Below are positions 33,865-42,837 of a DNA stretch of 64,000 nucleotides, one piece after another. Source of the DNA: QWHO01 sp021404945 (GTDB lineage: Bacteria > Vulcanimicrobiota > Xenobia > Xenobiales > QWHO01). The first letter of the stretch is position 1; every line of letters begins with the position of its first letter. The position numbers were made by a program, and so were the translations under genes. The DNA is taken from contig CAUJEN010000073.1 in assembly GCA_963169765.1 (NCBI GenBank), positions 11,271 through 75,270 of the forward strand. The letters run 5' to 3'. Below the pieces are notes generated by a model. The model had not been told where the DNA came from and ran no database searches. It worked only from the letters and a program-made list of their open reading frames with translations.

Positions 33865-35058
33865 TTACTGCCTGCGGGGAACCCGCACGCCCCCGACCAG
33901 CACGTAGTCGGCCAGTTGGGCGACCTGGTTACCCCCACCACCGTTCTTGAGGTGGTCGGCCAGGTAGCCCAGGTCCGTGTTGTGGGCGCTTTGCGTCCAC
34001 AGGGTGAGGCTGTAGTCCAACAGGCTGACGGCCAGCTGCTTGCCATCGGGCGAAAAGCTGATCTGGCGGATCCCCTCGGCACTGGCCATGCCCGGGGTGT
34101 GGGGCAGCTCCTGGCGGCGGACCTCCCCGGTGGCCAGGTTCCAGTCGTGCACCGCGTTTCTGATGGCCTCGCCGACCAGAAGGTGGTTGCCGTCCGGAGT
34201 GAAGGCCAGGCTGCGCGCCCCGCGGATGGCCCGGGCGTCGACCTCGCGACCGGTCTCAACGTCGAAGACCTTGATCTCTTTCTCGAAGACAGCCGCCACC
34301 TTCGTGCCGTCGGCCGAGAGGGCCATCCCACCACCGCCCTCTTTGCGCGTATCCTCGAGCTTATGCAGGAGCCTCTGCTCGCGGGCGTCCCAGATGGCCA
34401 CTCCACCCCGGTAGCGGGTCACGATCTTGGAGCCGTCAGGCGTGAAGGCGATGTCGGTGACCCAGTCGGGGTGCTGCAGGCAGCCGGTCTGCTCGCGAGC
34501 CTCCGGATCCCAGAGCAAGAGGCGTCCGTCCATCGCGCCGGTGGCCAGCGTGCGACTGTCAGGCGAGAAGGCCACGCTGCGCACGTCGTCGTTGTCGAAC
34601 AAAATGCCAAGAGCATTCGGTTTTGCGGTGGGACAGTGGGTCTGGTGGGTGATCTCAACGCCCCGAGAGGAGAAAACCGAGAACTTGCCGTCCTCCCAGC
34701 CCACAGCCACAAGCTCACCGTCGCCCGAGGCTGCCACCGGGCCGATGCGAACGTTCTTGTGCGCCACCTGGAAGCTCTGGGGCTCGCCTCCTTGCAGGTC
34801 CCAGAGGCGGAGCTTGCTGGGAGTGCCCACCAGGCTGGGCGACTCGGTGCTGATCAACTTGCCCCCCGGCGTCCAGCAGAAGCCCTCGATAGGATGGGTA
34901 TGCTTGAGCGCAGGAGTGTCCCTGGGCGGATGCAGCGTGACCGTCCTCAGTCGCAGATCGACCCGATCGGCAGGGCCTGCCGGCTCTTTTGTCTCGCCCT
35001 CGGGGCGCGAAACGGATGAGACCGGCAGGGCAAACAGGGCCAGGGGTTGGATCCTCAT
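33865..35058 (-). CDS. WD40-repeat protein with leader motif
   Basis: 397 aa. A leader of about 35 residues (MRIQPLALFALPVSSVSR, Ser/Pro-rich, ending GPADRVDL) precedes seven WD40-type blades, with closers LRLWDL, FSVFSSR, LLLWDPE, VAIWDARE, IKVFDVE, HDWNLATGE and LTLWTQ. Predicted propeller scaffold. The leader could be a weak signal peptide but shares the P-x-D-x-V-x-L ending with other leaders here. Divergent from the coiled-coil gene at 35267. Confidence 0.75.
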   Translation of the reverse strand: MRIQPLALFALPVSSVSRPEGETKEPAGPADRVDLRLRTVTLHPPRDTPALKHTHPIEGFCWTPGGKLISTESPSLVGTPSKLRLWDLQGGEPQSFQVAHKNVRIGPVAASGDGELVAVGWEDGKFSVFSSRGVEITHQTHCPTAKPNALGILFDNDDVRSVAFSPDSRTLATGAMDGRLLLWDPEAREQTGCLQHPDWVTDIAFTPDGSKIVTRYRGGVAIWDAREQRLLHKLEDTRKEGGGGMALSADGTKVAAVFEKEIKVFDVETGREVDARAIRGARSLAFTPDGNHLLVGEAIRNAVHDWNLATGEVRRQELPHTPGMASAEGIRQISFSPDGKQLAVSLLDYSLTLWTQSAHNTDLGYLADHLKNGGGGNQVAQLADYVLVGGVRVPRRQ

Positions 35059-35173
35059 GGCCCTAGCCTACCGACCGGGTCTGAAAAAAGCCTTACCGGA
35101 GAGCCCGGGAGGCCTGACGGACCAGAGAGTGACTATCCTGGCGCGAGTCAGCCGAGAGCTCCCAGAGAAAGCC

Positions 35174-35202
35174 TTGCAATTTTTTCAGCCAGCTGCTAGA
35201 CT
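35174..35202 (+). promoter_or_regulatory. Possible sigma-70-type promoter
   Basis: TTGCAA (35174-35179), 17-bp spacer, TAGACT (35197-35202); each hexamer matches four of six consensus positions. It lies 65 bp before the coiled-coil gene in the divergent gap 35059-35266. Weak evidence. Confidence 0.3.
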
Positions 35203-35266
35203 TGGGGAGTTCCCGGCCACCTGCTTCCAGAGGCGAAGCGCATTCGGTCGAGGACGGAGGGTCCTG

Positions 35267-35806
35267 ATGAAAGGAGACCCCAGGTTGCAGGAACTGCTCG
35301 AGCTGATCGAGACGATCGAACGAACTTCCAGACAGAGCTGTCGTCGCTGGAAACGAGTGGGTGAGCGACTCGACGAGTGGATCGCGATTTCATTGAAGAT
35401 GCAAGAGGCGCTGGCCTCGATGCAAGAGGCGCAAGTTGCGACCATCAGGTCGCTGGCCGCCACCCAGGAATCGCTGGCCGCCACCCAGGAATCGCTGGCC
35501 GCTACCCAGGAATCGCTGGCCGCCACCCAGGAATCGCTGGCCGCTACCCAGGAATCGCTGGCGGGGACACAAGGGGCGCAAGTCTCCATGCAGGCGTCTC
35601 TCAACACGCTCGAGGAGGCACAGTCCTCGACCAGCCAGGCCGTGCTCCGGCTGCGGGCCGACCTCGACCAGGCGCAGGCCAGCGACGAGGCCCAGGAGAG
35701 AAATCTAGGCAAGGTCGTCCGGGTCCTGAACACCTTCGTGGATGGCTACGAATTGCGCCTGTCCAACGTCGAGCAGCGCCTCGAGCGGTTGGAGAAGAGC
35801 GCCTGA
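35267..35806 (+). CDS. Coiled-coil protein with LAATQES repeats
   Basis: 179 aa from the ATG at 35267, with GGAGG at 35256. No signal peptide. Almost entirely coiled coil; a heptad array (S)LAATQES repeats five times plus a variant LAGTQGA in the middle, flanked by MQEALASMQEAQVA and LNTLEEAQSSTSQAV. The C-terminus LSNVEQRLERLEKS is also coiled coil. Structural or scaffold role likely; no family recognised. Confidence 0.7.
   Translation: MKGDPRLQELLELIETIERTSRQSCRRWKRVGERLDEWIAISLKMQEALASMQEAQVATIRSLAATQESLAATQESLAATQESLAATQESLAATQESLAGTQGAQVSMQASLNTLEEAQSSTSQAVLRLRADLDQAQASDEAQERNLGKVVRVLNTFVDGYELRLSNVEQRLERLEKSA
35450..35554 (+). repeat. Five 21-bp coding tandem repeats
   Basis: Unit TCGCTGGCCGC(C/T)ACCCAGGAA repeated five times without interruption, encoding the LAATQES heptads. 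The C/T site alternates between copies. The 21-bp period equals one coiled-coil heptad. Confidence 0.92.
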
Positions 35807-35845
35807 AGGTCCGTCCGCTAACGTCTTTGCTTCCTGCGCTCCAAT

Positions 35846-35903
35846 CTGCTGGGCGTCGCGCGGCCGGAAAACGTTGTCAACGGGGGGTTCCGGCTGCTCT
35901 CCT
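35846..35903 (+). repeat. Dispersed repeat family, copy 4 (core only)
   Basis: GCTGGGCGTCGCGCGGCCGG, AAAACGTTGTCAACGGGGGG, TTCCGGCTGCTCTCCTGAG. Divergent core following the coiled-coil gene's stop. Confidence 0.75.
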
Positions 35904-35948
35904 GAGAACCGGACCAGGGCCGGGGCCGGAAGGCACGAACCTCAAGGG

Positions 35949-36971
35949 GTGGATCCGCTGCGCCCCACCTCCCCCCCCACACCGGTCCTGCGCTCCAACC
36001 AGCCCGCCCGTGTGACCGAGGGAGGACCGGCCGATGGCTTCCTCCCCGCCCAGGTGCGCCCGGGTCGCCCGGCTCGCGGGAGCGAGGCTCCCATCGAGCT
36101 GATCCACCCTGCTACGGCCGAGGAATTCCGACCCGAGCTGCAGGCTGCCCTCAAGCTGCTTCCACGCCGCCTGCTGGCCGGCATCGCCGAGCAGGGCTAC
36201 CGGCTGCATGTGGTGGACAGCCAGGCAGCTCACTGCCTGACCCTGGAGGTGGAGGAGGTCTGCGACCCGCCTTTGGAAGAGCTCTACGCAGAAGCCTCCA
36301 GCCTGGGTGAGCTGGCTCGCCAGCGAGGACTCGTGCCGGGTCCGCAGTGGTTGCAGCGCGTGCTGCCGGCCAACCCCGAGCTGAACGTGCTGCGCGACCA
36401 CCCGGCCGAGACCCCGCTGACCCCCGGTCAGGTTCTGCAGGTCCCCGCCTGCTACGGATGGCAGGGCCGCTGGATCAGCCCGGCCGCCTGGAGCTTTCTG
36501 ACCGCCCCGCGGCTGAACAACCTGGCCGGAATGGTGGTCAACGGCGAGCAGGCCGGCTTGCGGGGCCGGCAACTGGCCATCGTGCTGTGGGACAAAGTTT
36601 TCCGCCGAGGAGACGGCCTGACCGACTGGTACGTCCTGCACGAGCTGGGCCACACCACCGACTTCAGTTTCGCCTTCCGCCAGCCCGAGCCCTGGCGCGC
36701 CTGGCGGGGGCGCCTGGAGGCTGCCTTCGCTCAGGCCAACTTCCTCACGCGCTACGCGGGCGAGAGCCCTGTGGAATACTTCGCCGAGGGATTTGCCGCC
36801 TGGGCCACCCCGGCCGGCCATCGCCGCGCTCCCCGGCCGGGAGTCGAGCCCGAGCCGCTGGCCCGACAGCGCTACGAGGTCGACCGCAGCGTGCTGCAGG
36901 AGCGCGATCCGGGGCTCTACTCGCTGATCCAGGAGGCCGTGCGACTTACGCTCACCTCGAAGGATTCCTGA
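35949..36971 (+). CDS. HExxH metallopeptidase, anthrax-lethal-factor-like domain
   Basis: About 340 aa from a GTG at 35949 (36012 is another GTG; a longer frame from 35742 runs through repeat copy 4 and is rejected). Zinc motif LHELGH (His231, Glu232, His235) with a downstream VEYFAEGFAAW helix (Glu276 or Glu280) as third ligand, as in gluzincins with the lethal-factor-like fold. N-terminal half: AEEFRPELQAALKLLP and VPACYGWQGRW. No signal peptide seen. A protease acting on unknown substrate is inferred. Confidence 0.65.
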   Translation: MDPLRPTSPPTPVLRSNQPARVTEGGPADGFLPAQVRPGRPARGSEAPIELIHPATAEEFRPELQAALKLLPRRLLAGIAEQGYRLHVVDSQAAHCLTLEVEEVCDPPLEELYAEASSLGELARQRGLVPGPQWLQRVLPANPELNVLRDHPAETPLTPGQVLQVPACYGWQGRWISPAAWSFLTAPRLNNLAGMVVNGEQAGLRGRQLAIVLWDKVFRRGDGLTDWYVLHELGHTTDFSFAFRQPEPWRAWRGRLEAAFAQANFLTRYAGESPVEYFAEGFAAWATPAGHRRAPRPGVEPEPLARQRYEVDRSVLQERDPGLYSLIQEAVRLTLTSKDS

Positions 36972-36984
36972 TCGTCGATGCCGT

Positions 36985-37115
36985 CCAGGAAGTCTGGCCG
37001 CAAACCCCCTTGTGGTATCGGAGGGGCTACGCCCTCGGGGGCCCCTACCCCCGCCTCCGCCACCACAAGCCGTGTCCAGGGGGGGCCGGCTATGCTCCTC
37101 GCTCAGCGCAGGAAT
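36985..37115 (+). repeat. Dispersed repeat family, copy 5 (degenerate)
   Basis: Left module GGAAGTCTGGCCGCAAACC then CCCTTGTGGTATCGGAGGGG matches the left end of copy 2; the right half has CACAAGCCGTGTCCAGGGGG and GGCCGGCTATGCTCCTC in place of the core. It fills most of the 198-bp gap 36972-37169. Confidence 0.65.
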
Positions 37116-37169
37116 GCGCCGGGGAGGGTGCAACAAAGTTGGAGATGACTTTGCGACCCGAGGGATAGC

Positions 37170-39845
37170 GTGGGGCGAGGGCGTTATCTGGCCATCAGCG
37201 CGCTGTTTCTGTTTTCCGGAGCAGCCGGCCTGATCTTGCAGCTCATCTGGGCCCGGCGCCTGGCCCTTGTCTTCGGCAGCACGGTCCACTCAACGTCCAC
37301 CACCGCCTCCGCCTTTCTGCTGGGTCTGGGTGTAGGTGCCTACCTCGCCGGGCGCTACCTCACCCGGCGCCCCAACCTGCTGGGCATCTTCGGTCTGTTG
37401 GAGCTGGGGGTGGGCGCCTCGGGCCTGGCGGTGACCTGGCTCATCCCCCAGATCGTGCCCCTGGCCGTTCAGCTGACCCGTACCCACCCCGACGAGGCGG
37501 TTTTCGGAGGACTTCGCTTCGCCATCGTCTTCGTCATGCTGATCGTGCCCTGCACCCTCATGGGGGCCACCCTGCCCGTGCTGACCCACTTCCTGGTCTC
37601 TCAGGAGGGTCTCTTCGGGCCCATCCTGGCCAGGCTGTACACGGTGAACACGCTGGGCGGGGCCATCGGAGTCATGCTGGCCGACTTTGCCCTGGTGGGC
37701 CGGCTGGGGGTCTTCCAGACGGCGGTGGTGGCCGCTCTGTTCGACATGGCTGTTGGTCTTCTGGCCCTGCTGGCCTCCAGCCGGTTCCCTGGCCCCGCTG
37801 AGCAACCCGACGAGTCGCCCTCCGGCCGAGTGCCGCTCTCGCTCTCCTTGCTGCTGTTCGTCATCGGCTTCTGCGGGCTGGCGCTGGAGATTCTCTGGAC
37901 GCGGCTGCTGGTGTTCGTGAACGGCACCGACATTCACGCCTTCTCGCTGGTGCTGGCGGTCTTTCTGGTGGGCCTGGTCGGGGGTGGATTCCTGGCCGGG
38001 CGCTACCTGCGCGCTCGATCCGAGGAGAGGGTTCTGGCCGCCCTGCTGGTGGCTCTGGGCTGGCTCAGCCTGGCGAGCCTGCTGACGGTCGCTTTCATGA
38101 GAAATCTCAGCCTGGCTCTGATCGGAATGCTTGGCATCGATGGCTCGCGGGTGGTGGTCAACGCCCTGCTGGTGCTGCCCTGCGCGCTGGTGCTCGGGGC
38201 CCTGTTTCCGCTGATCAACTCGGCCCTCTACCGCCAGCTTCAATCGGCCGGCCCGGCGGTGGGACAGGCCTACGTCTGGAACACGGCCGGCAACATGCTG
38301 GGCTCATTGATGGCGGGATTCGTGCTCATCCCTCTGCTGGGGCTGCAGCGGAGCCTGTTGCTGGTGGCCCTGCTGGCAGGCATCGCGGGCCTTTGCTGGC
38401 AGCGCCGTCCGGCCCTCTGGGCGGCGGTGATCGCCCTGGCCTTCACCAGCCTGTTGCTGCCCGGGGATTACCTGCTGCGCCAGCTTTATGCCAGGGATTA
38501 TCCCAACATCCTCTACCACGCCGAGGATCATCTCAGCTCGGTGGCCCTGGTCAAGCAGTGGAGCGAGCTCGAGCTCGACTCCAATCCCAACCTCATCGTG
38601 GACGGCTTCACGATGATGCACAACGACCTGCGCAGCAAACGCTACGCCACCATGCTGGGGCTGGTGCCGTGCACGCTGCATCCGGAGCCCAGAGAGGTTC
38701 TGGTGATCTGTCTGGGGCTGGCCAACACCCTGTCGGCCGTCACCCGCAACCCGCGGACCGAGCGAGTGGATTGCGTGGAGCTCTCGCCCAAGGTCAATGA
38801 GGCCATCCGGCTTTTGCCCTACGCCCGGGAAACGCTGGAAAGCGACAAGGTCAAGGTCCACCTGGGGGACGGCCGCAACTACCTTCTGACCACCGACCGG
38901 CTCTATGACGTGATCACTGCCGAGCCGCCGCCACCTCGCAACGCCGGCATCGTGAGCCTCTATTCGCGGGAATACTACCAGTTGTGTCGCAGCCGTCTCA
39001 AGCCGGGCGGGCTGGTGGCTCACTGGCTGCCCATCGGCCTGATGACCCGGTTCCAGGCCCGGGCAACCCTGCGCGCCTTTCAGGACGTCTTTCCTTACAC
39101 CTACCTGTTTCAAGGCGAGGATCTGCACATCGTCATGCTGGGCTCGGATCGCGCTCTGGACCTGCTCTCGGTGGACCTGCCTGGGGAGGCCTGGCTGGAG
39201 GAGTTGGGCCTGGCGCCAGGAGCGCTCTTCGCGGCCGCCTACCTGCGCGGGCCCGAGGAGGTGCGCAGGTATGTGGCCAACACCCCACCCCTGACCGACG
39301 ATCACCCCTACCTCCAGTATGACCTGGGCCTGGAGGAGCCCGACTGGGAATTCTTCTTCTCCGGCTCACTGCCGTCTGAGCTCTGGACTCCCGAGACCAG
39401 GAAGGCCCAGGTGGCCCTGCGCACGCTGCCCCTGGTGGTGTGGACCCGTAGCGGCAACCCGCTGCTCGATCGCCTGGTGCAGCTCGAGGCCGCCCGGGCC
39501 GTGCTGAAGGGGTTTCCCGACAACGCTTATTTTCGGATGACCACGCGCACCAGTGAGCAGCACCAGGCTCACTACCAGGGCCTGCCTGGAGCGGACGGGG
39601 CCTACAACCGCGCCCGCGTAGCCTTCAGTACGGGCGACTTCCCCACCGCGCTGCGCGAGATCGACAGTCTGAAGGTGCCCGACAACCCCGAGCTGGCTCT
39701 CTTCTTGCAGCTGTTTCGAGCCCTGGTACTGACCGAGGCTGGCCGGCTGGAGGAGGCGGCGGCCCTCTACCAGGCCGCCTCCAGCCCGGACCCGCGCCTG
39801 GACGGCTACATCAAGAGCAAGAGAGGCTCGAGCAAGGCACCCTGA
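37170..39845 (+). CDS. Membrane-fused spermidine-synthase-like protein
   Basis: 891 aa, GTG start. N-terminal multi-helix region begins LFLFSGAAGLILQLIWARRLALVFG, here in two pieces (LFLFSGAAGLILQL, IWARRLALVFG), and has about twelve to fourteen membrane spans. The C-terminal methyltransferase-like fold has LVICLGLANTLSAVTRN, VDCVELSPKVNEA, HLGDGRNYLL and ITAEPPPPRNAG, then a short helical repeat region with LREIDSLKVPDNPELALF. Homologous in layout to the 28840 protein but without its long TPR tail. Reaction unknown. Confidence 0.85.
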   Translation: MGRGRYLAISALFLFSGAAGLILQLIWARRLALVFGSTVHSTSTTASAFLLGLGVGAYLAGRYLTRRPNLLGIFGLLELGVGASGLAVTWLIPQIVPLAVQLTRTHPDEAVFGGLRFAIVFVMLIVPCTLMGATLPVLTHFLVSQEGLFGPILARLYTVNTLGGAIGVMLADFALVGRLGVFQTAVVAALFDMAVGLLALLASSRFPGPAEQPDESPSGRVPLSLSLLLFVIGFCGLALEILWTRLLVFVNGTDIHAFSLVLAVFLVGLVGGGFLAGRYLRARSEERVLAALLVALGWLSLASLLTVAFMRNLSLALIGMLGIDGSRVVVNALLVLPCALVLGALFPLINSALYRQLQSAGPAVGQAYVWNTAGNMLGSLMAGFVLIPLLGLQRSLLLVALLAGIAGLCWQRRPALWAAVIALAFTSLLLPGDYLLRQLYARDYPNILYHAEDHLSSVALVKQWSELELDSNPNLIVDGFTMMHNDLRSKRYATMLGLVPCTLHPEPREVLVICLGLANTLSAVTRNPRTERVDCVELSPKVNEAIRLLPYARETLESDKVKVHLGDGRNYLLTTDRLYDVITAEPPPPRNAGIVSLYSREYYQLCRSRLKPGGLVAHWLPIGLMTRFQARATLRAFQDVFPYTYLFQGEDLHIVMLGSDRALDLLSVDLPGEAWLEELGLAPGALFAAAYLRGPEEVRRYVANTPPLTDDHPYLQYDLGLEEPDWEFFFSGSLPSELWTPETRKAQVALRTLPLVVWTRSGNPLLDRLVQLEAARAVLKGFPDNAYFRMTTRTSEQHQAHYQGLPGADGAYNRARVAFSTGDFPTALREIDSLKVPDNPELALFLQLFRALVLTEAGRLEEAAALYQAASSPDPRLDGYIKSKRGSSKAP

Positions 39846-40240
39846 TCGGTTCGGGGGGCAGGCAAGGCAAGGTCTCAAGCAGAACAGATTCTTCGTCTTC
39901 GTGCTGCCCTGGCTGGTGATGCTGGGGTGGCTGCGGTGATCTGTTCAGCAACGGCCGGATGATGGTCACCTCGACCTACCTCTACTGGCGGTGGTATCAC
40001 TCATGTGCTCGCAATTTGGTCTTGCAAATCAGCACAATCAGACGAATGCGCCAGAGCTACGGCCTCTCGCGCATCGACCAGCGCAAGGGTCCGCCGGTGG
40101 GCCGACTGGACGACTGGACATCTACCTGCTCGGCACAGGCTCGGTCTTGCCTGCTTTGAGACAGGCGAAGAGAAATTGACACATTCAATGATGCGAGAGC
40201 TCGAGGAAAACTTTCCTCCGGCTGGCCGGTTCCACCTGGC
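39846..40240 (+). other. Gene-free 395-bp stretch with possible membrane-protein remnant
   Basis: The frame 39877-39939 reads KQNRFFVFVLPWLVMLGWLR then stop, and another frame about 39944-40010 reads LFSNGRMMVTSTYLYWRWY. Both look like pieces of a membrane protein, but no continuous frame connects them. Nothing else is recognised. Confidence 0.3.
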
Positions 40241-41167
40241 ATGAGGAAGAAAGCCCGCCTCCTGCTTCTCCTTGTCTGCCTGGTCGCAACAGCAGCGGTC
40301 TGGGCCAAACGAGACGACGGTCTCCTGGAGGGCAAACTGACGGTGGATGGGCGCGAGCGCACCTATCGCCTGACCCTTCCGGCGAACCTGGAGCCCGGCC
40401 GACCGGTTCCGCTGGTGCTGGTCTTCCACGGTGGAGGCGGCAACGCGCGCCAGATGGCCCGCCACACAGGTTTCCCCAAACTGGCCCGGCAGGAGGGCTT
40501 CATCGCCGTCTTTCCGGATGGCTGGAAGAAGAACTGGAACGATGGCCGTGAGGACTTCAAAGTACCCACCTTCACCGAGAACGTGGACGATCTGGCCTTC
40601 ATCCGGGCCCTGCTCGACGAGCTTACCGCCAAATATCCCGTAGACGCTCAACGCATCTACGCCACCGGCATCTCCAACGGGGGTATCTTCTCCCACTTTC
40701 TGGCCGCGCGGATGGCCGACCGCATCCGAGCCGCCGCTCCCGTGGTGGGAGGCATGGCCGAGCCGGTGGCGGCCTCCTTTGCACCTTCTCGCCCGGTGTC
40801 GCTGCTCATCATTCAAGGGACGGACGATCCGCTGGTGCCCTACGCCGGAGGTGGGATCGGATTTCGGGGCGAGCGGGGTCGGATCGTCTCCACCCAGAAA
40901 GCGCTCGAGCTCTGGCGCGCGGTCGATGGATGCCAGGACCAGGCCAGCAGCCATGAGTTGCCGGACCTCGACCCCGGGGATGGTTGCCGGGTGACCTGCT
41001 CATCATGGAGCGGAATCGACGGTACGGAGGTGGTCCTCTACACCGTCCAGGGGGGCGGTCACGGCTGGCCGGGCGCCTCGCAGTACCTGCCCCGGCGCAC
41101 CATCGGCACAGTCTGCCGGGACTTCGAGGCCACCAGGGTCATCTGGGAATTCTTCAAGTCTCACTGA
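40241..41167 (+). CDS. Secreted LpqC/PHB-depolymerase-family esterase
   Basis: 308 aa. Signal peptide MRKKARLLLLLVCLVATAAVWA. Alpha/beta hydrolase: oxyanion-type LVFHGGGGNA, FPDGWKKNW, nucleophile GISNGG (Ser145), LIIQGTDDPLVPY (Asp) and GGGHGWPG (His). The family covers polyhydroxybutyrate depolymerases and feruloyl or acetyl-xylan esterases. Four Cys in VDGCQD, DGCRVTC and TVCRD could form disulfides. Acts outside the cytoplasm; exact ester not determinable. Confidence 0.85.
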   Translation: MRKKARLLLLLVCLVATAAVWAKRDDGLLEGKLTVDGRERTYRLTLPANLEPGRPVPLVLVFHGGGGNARQMARHTGFPKLARQEGFIAVFPDGWKKNWNDGREDFKVPTFTENVDDLAFIRALLDELTAKYPVDAQRIYATGISNGGIFSHFLAARMADRIRAAAPVVGGMAEPVAASFAPSRPVSLLIIQGTDDPLVPYAGGGIGFRGERGRIVSTQKALELWRAVDGCQDQASSHELPDLDPGDGCRVTCSSWSGIDGTEVVLYTVQGGGHGWPGASQYLPRRTIGTVCRDFEATRVIWEFFKSH

Positions 41168-41260
41168 GACGGGACTGGACTGGACCCTGTTGGAGGACCC
41201 TCTCGGCCCGTAAGAGAATGCACGCCCGCGCGTCCCATTCCCCGATCGGAGCTTTGTGCC

Positions 41261-42826
41261 ATGCTGAAATTCAAAGTCACTTACGCCACCTTGACGGCTG
41301 ATAATACCGAGTTGCACGCCCAGCTCGACGAAGCCTTTGCCCGCGTCAAGGGCCAGTTCGGCAAGGAGTTTCCCCTGCTCATCAACGGCCAGCAGAAGAC
41401 CGGCCAGGAGACCATCTCCAGCTTCAGTCCGGCAGATTCCGGCGTGCTTCTCGGCAAAGTGCACGCCGCCACCGAGGCTGACGTGAAAGAGGCCGTGGCT
41501 GCCGCCAGAGCGGCCTACCCCGCCTGGCGCCGGACCCCCTGGCAGGAGCGCTGCCGATTGCTCGAGCGAGCCGCCGAGATCATCCGCGAGCGCTCCTACG
41601 AGCTGACCGCGTGGCTGGTTTTCGAGAACGGCAAGAACCGGGTCGAGGCTCTGGGCGAGATCGAGGAGACGGCTGACCTCTACGATTACTACGCCCAGCA
41701 GATGCGGGCCAACGACGGGTTCGTGCGCGAGATGAGCAAGCTCTCGCCGGCCGACAGCAACACCAGCGTGCTGCGCCCCTACGGCGTGTGGGCCGTGGTA
41801 GCTCCCTTCAACTTCCCATACGCCCTGCTGGGCGCGCCCATGGCGGCCGCGCTGGTGGCGGGCAACACGGTGGTGGGCAAGCCCTCCTCCGAGACCCCCA
41901 TCTCGGGCGCCCTGCTCGCCGAGATCTTCCACCAGGCCGGCTTCCCGGCCGGGGTGGTCAACCTGGTGGCAGGCGGCGGCCGGGTGGTGGGCAAGACCCT
42001 GGTCGAGCACCCGGACGTGGACGGCGTGACCTTCACCGGGTCCTATGACGTTGGCTTCAAGCAACTGTTCAAGAGCTTCAGCCAGCGCTATCCCAAGCCG
42101 TGCATCGCCGAGATGGGCGGCAAGAACCCGGCCGTGATCACCCAGCACGCCGATCTCGACCGGGCCGTGCAGGGCGTCTTCCGCTCGGCCTTCGGGATGG
42201 GCGGCCAGAAGTGCTCGGCCTGCTCGCGCGTCTTCGTGCACGAGGAGGTGGCCGACAAGTTCCTGGCCGCGCTCAAGGAGATGGCCGAGAAGGCGGTGAT
42301 CGGCGATCCCAGCGACAAAAACGTCTTCTTGGGACCGGTGGGCCTGAGATCCGGCTATGAGGACTACAAACGCTTCGCCGAGCTGGCCCGCAAGGACGGC
42401 ACGGTGGTCACCGGCGCCGAGGTCATCAGCGAGGGACCGCTGTCGAAGGGCTACTTCGTCAAGCCCACCATCGTGACCGACCTGCCCTCCGACCACGAGC
42501 TGGTCAAGACCGAGCTCTTCTTGCCCATCGTGGTGGTAGAGCGGGTCAAGAGCCTGGACGAGGGCCTGCGCAGAGCCAATGATACCGACCTGGGCCTGAC
42601 GGCAGGGTTCTTCAGCCAGCGTCAAGACGAGGTGGACGAGTTCCTTGACCGCATCGAAGCCGGCGTGGTCTACGTCAATCGCGCCGCCGGAGCCACTACC
42701 GGCGCCTGGCCGGGCGTGCAGCCGTTCGGGGGCTGGAAGGGGTCGGGTTCCACCGGCAAGAATATCGGCGGGCTTTACACCGTGCAGTGCTATCTGCGCG
42801 AGCAGAGCCGCACCATCACCTCCTAG
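41261..42826 (+). CDS. Aldehyde dehydrogenase, P5C/semialdehyde dehydrogenase type
   Basis: 521 aa of the PruA/RocA-like group. VVAPFNFPYALLG, FTGSYDVG, EMGGKNP (catalytic Glu) and GGQKCSACSR (Cys318 nucleophile) are clear; C-terminal PFGGWKGSGSTG. Oxidises a semialdehyde to the acid with NAD(P). First gene of a tight operon with two aminotransferases and a CoA-transferase, so it probably oxidises a semialdehyde made by one of them. Confidence 0.9.
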   Translation: MLKFKVTYATLTADNTELHAQLDEAFARVKGQFGKEFPLLINGQQKTGQETISSFSPADSGVLLGKVHAATEADVKEAVAAARAAYPAWRRTPWQERCRLLERAAEIIRERSYELTAWLVFENGKNRVEALGEIEETADLYDYYAQQMRANDGFVREMSKLSPADSNTSVLRPYGVWAVVAPFNFPYALLGAPMAAALVAGNTVVGKPSSETPISGALLAEIFHQAGFPAGVVNLVAGGGRVVGKTLVEHPDVDGVTFTGSYDVGFKQLFKSFSQRYPKPCIAEMGGKNPAVITQHADLDRAVQGVFRSAFGMGGQKCSACSRVFVHEEVADKFLAALKEMAEKAVIGDPSDKNVFLGPVGLRSGYEDYKRFAELARKDGTVVTGAEVISEGPLSKGYFVKPTIVTDLPSDHELVKTELFLPIVVVERVKSLDEGLRRANDTDLGLTAGFFSQRQDEVDEFLDRIEAGVVYVNRAAGATTGAWPGVQPFGGWKGSGSTGKNIGGLYTVQCYLREQSRTITS

Positions 42827-42837
42827 AAAGCTGCACG

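Noticed and set aside
35450..35554. Possible CRISPR-like array
   Set aside because: Repeats are contiguous without spacers and encode heptads in a coiled-coil gene.
35742..35948. N-terminal extension of the lethal-factor-like peptidase
   Set aside because: Runs through repeat copy 4 and overlaps the preceding gene in another frame.
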